Shown: piece by piece, positions 57,901 through 64,000 of the stretch | How the letters are laid out: the number at the start of each line of letters is the position of its first letter | Position numbering within the stretch: the stretch's first letter is position 1 | Assembly (NCBI GenBank): GCA_021397835.1 | Contig: JAJFZO010000229.1 | Span: 5,203,501 to 5,267,500 of the forward strand | Length of the DNA: 64,000 bases | Direction: 5' to 3' | Source of the DNA: Moringa oleifera | Lineage: Eukaryota; Streptophyta; Magnoliopsida; Brassicales; Moringaceae | Made by a program: the position numbers and the translations under genes | Notes under the pieces: model-generated | Seen by the model: the letters and a program-made list of their open reading frames with translations, nothing else | What the model was told of the DNA's origin: nothing | The model's database searches: none

Positions 57901-60890
57901 ACTTGGCGCATGCCGTGCCTGCTGGGGGCTGCTGAGGCATGATTCTTATGCCCAGGGACCGTCCGAAGCGGCTCCCCTGGTTTGTTTGCTCTGCACTACG
58001 TCGAGGCACAGGGACGATGGGGCTGGCTAGCGATGGCGCCAGTGTCCAGGCTGGCGCGCCCACCGCTGCTCCATGCTAGGCACTTGGCCTATGCCATGCC
58101 TGCTGGGGCTTTCGATGCATACCTCTTGTGCTCAGGGCCGATGCGACTCTGCTCCCCTCGCTTGCTCGCTGGGCACTACGTCGAGGGTCACGAACGAGGG
58201 GGCTGGCTCACAATGGGCGCCACTGGCCTCGCTGGCACGCCCACAGCTACCGCATGCTGGGCACTTGGCCCATGTCATGCGTACTGGGTGCTGCCGAGGC
58301 ATGCCTCCCATGCCCAGGGTCCATGCGATGCGATTTCCCTGGCTCGCTCGCTGGGCACCATGCCGAGGCGCAGGGATGAGGGGGCTGGCATGCGATGGGC
58401 ACCCGTGGCCTTGCTGGTGTGCCAACCGCTACCGCACTCTAGGGAAGCAGCCCATGCCGTGCCTGCTGGGGGCTGCCGAGGCATGCATCCCGTGCCTAGT
58501 GTCCTTGCGATGCGGCTGCCCCAGCTCGCTCGCTGGGCTCTACGCCGAGGATGAGGGGGCTGGCTTGCGATGGGCGCCACTGGCCTGGCTGGCGTGCCCA
58601 CAGCTGCCGCACACTGGGCAAGCAGCCCATGCCGTGCCTGCTGGGGGCTGCTAAGGCAATCCTGTCATTCCCAGTGTCTATGTGATGCGGCTCCCTTGGA
58701 TCATTCGCTGGGCACCATGTCGAGGATCAGGGATGGGGGGGCTGTTAAGCGATGGGCGCCAGGGGCTTGGCTGGCGCCCACCGCTGCTGCACGCTGGGCA
58801 AGTGGCCCATGCCGTGCCTGCTGGGGACTGCCAAGGCATGCCTCCCATGCCCAGGGTCCGTGCGACGTGGCTCCCCTGGCTTGCTAGCTGGGCACCATGT
58901 CGAGGGGGCTGGCTTGCGATGGGCACCCGTGGCCTGGCTTGTGCGCCCACTGCTGCTGCACACTGGGCAAGCAGCCATGTCGTGCTTGCTGGGGGCTGCC
59001 TAGGCATGCCTCCCATGCTCACGTCCATTTGATAAGGCCACCCTGGCTTGCTCGCTCGGCACCATGTCGAGGGTCAGGCATGGGGGGGCTCACAAGCGAT
59101 TGGCGCCAGTGGCTTGGCTGGCCCGCCCACCGCTGCCCCACACTAGGCAAGCAACCCATGCCGTGCCTGCTGGGGGCCACCAAGGCATGCGTCCCATGCC
59201 CAGGGTCGATGCGACGCAGCTCCCCTGGCTCGCTTGCTGGGCACCATGTCGAGGGGTAGGGGCGAGGGGGCTGGCTCGCAATGGGCGCAATGGGCGCCCG
59301 TGGCCTGGCTTGTGCGCCCACCGCTGTCGCACACTGGGCAAGCAGCCCATGTCGTGCCTGCTGGGGGCTGCCAAGGCATGCCTCCCATGCCCACGTCCAT
59401 GCGATGAGGCCCCTCTGGCTCGCTCGCTCGGCACCATGTCGAGGGTGAGGCATGGGGGGGCTCACAAGCGATGGGCGCCAGTGGCTTGGCTGGCCCACCC
59501 ACCGCTGCCGCACACTAGGCAAGCAACCCATCCTGTGCTTGCGGGGGGCCGCCAAGGCAAGCCTCCCATGCCTAGGGTCCATGCAACACAGCTCCCCTGG
59601 CTCGGTCGCTGGGCACCATGTCGTAGGGCAGGAACAAGGGGGTTGGCTCGCGATGGGCGCCCGTGGCCTGGCTGGCGTGCCCATCGCTGCTGCATGCTGG
59701 CAAGTTGCCCATCCCGTTCCTGTTGGGGGCTGCCAAGGCATGCCTCCCATGCCCAGGGTCTGTGCGACGCGGCTCCCCTGGGTCGCTCACTGGGCACCAA
59801 GTCGAGGGGCAGGGACGAGGGGGCTGGCTCGCAATGGGTGCCCGTGGCCTGGCTGGCGCGCCCACCGCTGTCGCACGCTGGGCAAGCCGTCAATGCCAGG
59901 CTTGCTGGGGGCTTCTGAGGCATGCCTCCCATAACTAGGGTCCATGCGACGTGGCTTCCTTGGATCGCTCATTGGGCACCAAGCCGAGGGGTAGGGACGA
60001 GGGGGCTGGCTCGCGATGGGCGCCCGTGGCTTTGCTGGTGTGCCCACTGCTGCCGCACACTAGGCAACCAGCCCATGCCGTGCCTACTGGTGGCTACCGA
60101 GGCATGCCTCCCATGCCCATGGCCCTTGCGACGCAGCTCCCCTGGATCGCTTGCTAGGCACCATGTCGAGGGGCAAGGACGGGGGGGGTCTCGCGATGGG
60201 CGTCGGTGGCCTGGCTGGTGCGTCCACTGCTGCCGCATGCTTGGCAAGCAGCCCATGCTGTGCCTGCTGGGGCCTGCCTAGGCATGCCTCCTGTGCCTAG
60301 GTTCCATGCGATGTGGCTCCCCTGGATTGCTCGCTGGGCACCATGTCGAGGGGCGGGGACGAGGGGGCTGGCTGGCGATGGGCGTTCGTGGCCTGGCTGG
60401 CGCGCCCACCGCTGTCGCACACTGGGTAAGCCCATGTCGTGCCTGCTGGGGGCTGCCTAGGCATGCACGCCATGCCCAGTGTTCAGTGACGTGGGTTCCC
60501 TGACACATTCCCTGGGCACCATGTCGAGGGTCAGGGACGAGGGGGCTCTTAAGCGATGGGCGCCAGTGGACTTGCTAGCGCACCCACCGCTGCCGCACAC
60601 TGGGCAAGCAGCCCATGCCGTGCCCATTGGGGGCTGTCGAGGCATGCCTCCCATGCCCAGGCTCTATGCGACATGGCTTCCTTGGATTGCTCGCTGGGCA
60701 CCATGTCGAGGGGCAAGGACGAGGGGGCTGTCTTGCGATGGGCACCCGCGGCCTGGTTGGCGTGCCCTTCGCTGCCGTACGCTGGGCACTTGGCCCATGC
60801 CGTGCTTGCTGGGGGCTGCCGAGGCATGCCTTCCTTGCCCATTGTCCATGTGATGCTGCTCCCCTGGCTCACTCAATGGGTAGTACTTTA
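51991..60890. repeat. ~180 bp IGS tandem repeats (unit 4 spacer, right of retrotransposon, about 49 monomers)
   Basis: The array resumes in the same monomer position where the element entered. Between 51991 and 54700 the monomers are diverse, many of the short form. From about 54950 they are closer to consensus. Spacing between 60164 and 60698 is 177-179 bp. A short tandem slip (GCAATGGGC twice) lies at 59278-59296. Confidence 0.88.
54814..55034. repeat. 51 bp perfect inverted repeat inside the IGS array
   Basis: 54814-54864 is the exact reverse complement of 54984-55034, with 119 bp between. It is the only place found where a monomer piece lies in the opposite direction. Just before it the 13 bp GCTCGTGATAGGC is repeated in tandem (54791-54816). 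Confidence 0.9.
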
Positions 60891-61097
60891 CCGAGGGACA
60901 GCATCGAGGGATAAGTTTCTGTTAGATATATATATTTTTTATTAGAGTAACACTTGGTTCCCCAATGCTTCCCGATATGTTTCCAAGTGTTTTTCCCTTG
61001 TGTTTCTCGTTCTCTATCTTGAGGGACATTTCGAACCTCGGGACATTGATTATCAAAAAGAGAGGGACAATTATTGTGGGGGTTTAGGAGGGGGGGA
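60891..61097 (-). terminator. 3' ETS / probable Pol I termination region (unit 5)
   Basis: Matches 27846-28099: GGACAGCATCGAGGGA near 60895-60910, an AT-rich tract (GATATATATATTTTTTATTAG, near 60925-60945) and AACCTCGGGACAT. It lacks the AAGCCCAAAGGACTTGC segment present in the other two copies. A G run at 61090-61096 abuts the gene end. Confidence 0.55.
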
Positions 61098-61654
61098 GAC
61101 GAATCAAAGCCACAAAGGGTTGAATCTCAGTGGATCGTGGCAGCGGGGCCACTCTGCCACTTACAATACCCCATCGCGTATTTATGTCATCTGCAAATGA
61201 TTCTACCCGTCGCTTGGTGGGAATCACACTTCAAGGCAGCCCACGAGGCTCCTCCGTCACGCGGGCTTGGCCAACGACACGTGCCTTTGGGGGCCAAGAG
61301 GCACCTACTGCAGATCGGTAATCGGGTGACGGGGGCATGCATTGCTTCTAGCCCGGATTTTGACTTGAAGGCATTCAGTCATAATCCAGTGCACAGTAGC
61401 TTCGTGCCATTGGCTTTTTAACCAAGCACGATGACTAATTATGCGAATCAACGGTTCTTCTCATACTAGGTTGAATTACTATCGTGACGTGGGCATCAAT
61501 AGGGTAAAACTAACCTGTCTGACGACGGTCTAAACCTAGCTCACGTTCCTTATTGGTGGGTGAACAATCCAACACTTGGTGAATTCTGTTTCACAATGAT
61601 AGGAAGAGCCAACATTGCAGAATCAAAAAGCAATGTTGCTATGAATGCTTGGCT

Positions 61655-61686
<32 letters not shown>

Positions 61687-62063
61687 TTAACACCTCTAGC
61701 TTCAAATTTTGAAGGTCTAAAGGATCGATAGGCCACGCTTTCATGGTTCATGTTCGTATTGGAAATCAGAATCAAACAAGTTTTTATCCTTTTGTTCCAC
61801 AGGAGATTTATGTTCTCGTTGAGCTCATCATAGGACACTTGCGTTATCTTTTAACAAATGTGTCGTCCCAGCCAAACTCCCCACCTGACAATGTCTTCTG
61901 CCCAGATAGGCAGGCCAAAGCCGACCTTGAGTCAAAAAAGAGGGGCGATGCCCCGCCTTCGATTCATGGAATAAGTAAAATAACGTTAGAAGTAGTGGTA
62001 TTTCACTTTCGCCGTTTTTGGCTCCTACTTATCCTACAGCTCTTAAGTCATTTCACAAAGTCA

Positions 62064-62095
<32 letters not shown>

Positions 62096-63924
62096 TTCAC
62101 TGATTCTGCCAAGCCCGTTCCCTTAGCTGTGGTTTCGCTGGATAACAGACAGGGACAGTGGGAATCTCATTAATCCATTCATGCGCATCACTAATTAGAT
62201 GACGAGGCATACGGCTACCTTAAGAGAGTCATACTTCCTCCCGCTGTTTACCCGCGCTTGGTTGAATTTCTTCACTTTGACATTCAGAGCACTAAGCAGA
62301 AATCACATTAAGTTAGCATCCGTAGGGACCATAGCAATGCTTTGTTTTAATTAAATAGTTGGATTCCCTTAGTCCATACCAATTTTGAGTTGGTTATTGG
62401 ATGCCCAAGGAAGGCCCCCAAAGGAACCGTTCCCTATTCGTCACCAAGCCGACAGACGGCAACCTGCTCTCACCGTGGGAGCAGCTCGAGCAATCCACCG
62501 ACAATCGACGAGTTCGGGACTGGGACCTTCGTGCCCAGCCCTCAGAGCCAATCCTTTTCCTGAGGTTACAAATCCGTTTTGCCGACTTCCCTTGCCTACA
62601 TTATTCCATCGACCAGAGGTTGTTCACCTTGGAGACCTGATGCGGTTATGAGTACGACCAGGCGTGGGAGGCACTCAGTCCTTCGAATTTTCAAGGGCCG
62701 CCAAGAGTGCATCGGACACCACAGGATGTGCGATACTCTTCCAGCCTCTAGAGCCCACCTCTGGCTGAGTTGTTTCCAGGGTGGGCAGGCTGTTAAATAG
62801 AAAAGATAACTCTTTTCGGGGTCCCTATCGATGTCTTCAGGCTTCTTAACGTTATTGTCAGCCGCCACGTCCTGGTTTCAAAATTTTAACCGGATCCACT
62901 TTCGAAGCTCACGCCGAGGCGCTATCCGACGGGCTTCCCCCGTCTCTTAGGATCAACTAACCCATGTGCAACTGTTGTTCACATGGAACCTTTCCCTTCT
63001 TCGACCTTCAAAGTTCTCATTTGAATTTTTGCTACTACCACCAAAATAAGCACCGATAGTCACTTCACCCGAGCTCACGCCCTTAGTTTTATGGCGACCA
63101 TCGCGCTTTCCTACTCATTGGGGCTTGGCCCTTGCCGCAAAGGCCAGGTATAGGTCGCGCGCTTCAGCGCCATCCATTTTTCAAGCTAGTTGATTCGACA
63201 GGTGAGTTATTACACATTCTTTAGCAGATTTGAACTTCCATAGCCACCGCCTGCTATCTTAATCGACCAACACCCTTTGTGGGTTCTAGGTTAACATGTA
63301 GTTGGGCACTATAACCAGCTTTCGATTCATCCTGCATCACCAGTTTTGCTTAACAAAAATGGCCCATTGGGAGCTCTCGATTCCGTGGGATGGCTCAACG
63401 AAGCAGCCGCCCCGTACTACTTATTTAAAGTTTGAGAATAGGTCGGGGGCATTGTGCCCTCGATACCTCTAATTATTGGCTTTACCTGATAGAACTCGCA
63501 TTTGAGCTCTAGCTATCCTGAGGGAAACTTTGGAGGGAACCAACTACTAGATGGTTCGATTAGTCTTTCGCCCCTATACCTAAGTCAGACGAATGATTTG
63601 CACATCAGTATCGCTGCGGGCCTCTACTAGAGTTTCCTCTGGCTTCGCCCCGCTCAAGAATAGTTCACCATCTTTCGGGTCCCGATAGGCATGCTCGCAC
63701 TTGAACCCTTCTAAAAGATCATGGTCGGTCGGTGGTTCACCCACGAGGGATCCCGCCAATCAGCTTCCTTATGCCTTATGGGTTTACTTGCTCGTTGACT
63801 CACACACATGTCAGACTTCTTGGTTCGTGTTTCAAGATGATTTGAATGGGAATCCCGCTAACCGATGCCGAAAGTGTGCAAGTACTGAAGCACCAACGTG
63901 ATGGCACATGCTGCCAGCCACGAT
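61098..63924 (-). pseudogene. 25S rRNA pseudogene (unit 5), 5' ~570 nt missing, fused to 18S
   Basis: The 3' ~2.83 kb of a 25S gene. The 3' end is standard (TTTGTGGCTTTGATTCGTC at about 61098-61117). The sarcin-ricin loop (61451-61468) reads AGTATGAGAAGAACC against AGTACGAGAGGAACC, two changes in an almost invariant loop. A local change replaces about 35 bp around 62705-62740 relative to unit 3. At 63919-63924 the gene passes, within a shared CACGAT, into an internal part of 18S. The 25S 5' end, ITS2, 5.8S, ITS1 and the 18S 3' end are all missing. Confidence 0.93.
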
Positions 63925-64000
63925 GAAATTTCAAAGATTACTCGGACCTATCGGTCAAGGCTATAAACTTGTTGAATACATCAGTGTAGCACGCGTGCCT
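63925..64000 (-). pseudogene. 18S rRNA internal fragment (unit 5), cut by window edge
   Basis: GAAATTTCAAAGATTACTCG and the following bases match 18S at 16256-16330 of unit 2. It begins about 270 nt from the 18S 3' end and runs off the window. It is fused to 25S in the same orientation. Confidence 0.9.

Noticed and set aside
1..64000. tRNA, 5S rRNA, snoRNA or host protein genes in the spacers.
   Set aside because: None recognised on either strand by eye; a covariance-model search would be needed to exclude small RNAs fully.

Overview
This window is nuclear ribosomal DNA (45S rDNA) from a plant, very probably a flowering plant, read from the antisense side: every rRNA gene lies on the minus strand. 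Support comes from 25S/18S/5.8S sequence throughout, the plant-type 5.8S motif GAATTGCAGAATC, the angiosperm ITS1 core GCGCCAAGGAA (seen near 15810 and 31946), Pol I-like start sites, and a plant Ty1/copia retrotransposon with an initiator-Met tRNA primer site. The genus cannot be told from the sequence alone.

Layout, ascending (3' to 5' for the genes). Unit 1a: 25S 5' half, ITS2, 5.8S, ITS1 and the last ~350 nt of 18S (1-2489), then a miniature spacer with ETS, promoter and a few IGS repeats (2490-4288). Unit 1b: no 25S, a 5.8S, an ITS1 stub and an 18S lacking its 3' end (4300-6151), then a full ETS, promoter and IGS (6152-13350). Unit 2: 25S with a 1.1 kb internal deletion, 5.8S mostly deleted, 18S with a small deletion (13351-17750), then an IGS without promoter (to 28099). 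Unit 3: full-length but mutated 25S, 5.8S, 18S without its 3' end (28100-33731), then ETS, promoter and IGS (to 41568). Unit 4: only the 5' 0.95 kb of 25S, 5.8S, 18S with two deletions (41569-44802), then a promoterless IGS interrupted by a 4.7 kb copia element (47295-51990). Unit 5: 25S fused straight to an internal piece of 18S (61098-64000).

No unit is intact. All four 18S 530-loops, all four 18S decoding-region segments and both 25S sarcin-ricin loops present carry substitutions, mostly C-to-T or G-to-A, as expected of long-methylated, unselected DNA. This is a silent, decaying rDNA block rather than a working nucleolus organiser, unless the assembly has merged reads.

The spacers are built mostly of a GC-rich ~180 bp tandem repeat (about 32 kb in all, roughly 175-180 monomers), locally organised into higher-order repeats. 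Two spacer types alternate. Type A (after 1b and 3) has a long ETS, a Pol I start candidate and an AT-rich promoter block. Type B (after 2 and 4) has the ETS cut at the same point and joined directly to the repeats. The 18S 5' ends give an A-B dimer period of about 27 kb. The only protein-coding remnants are the gag-pol fragments of the dead copia element.
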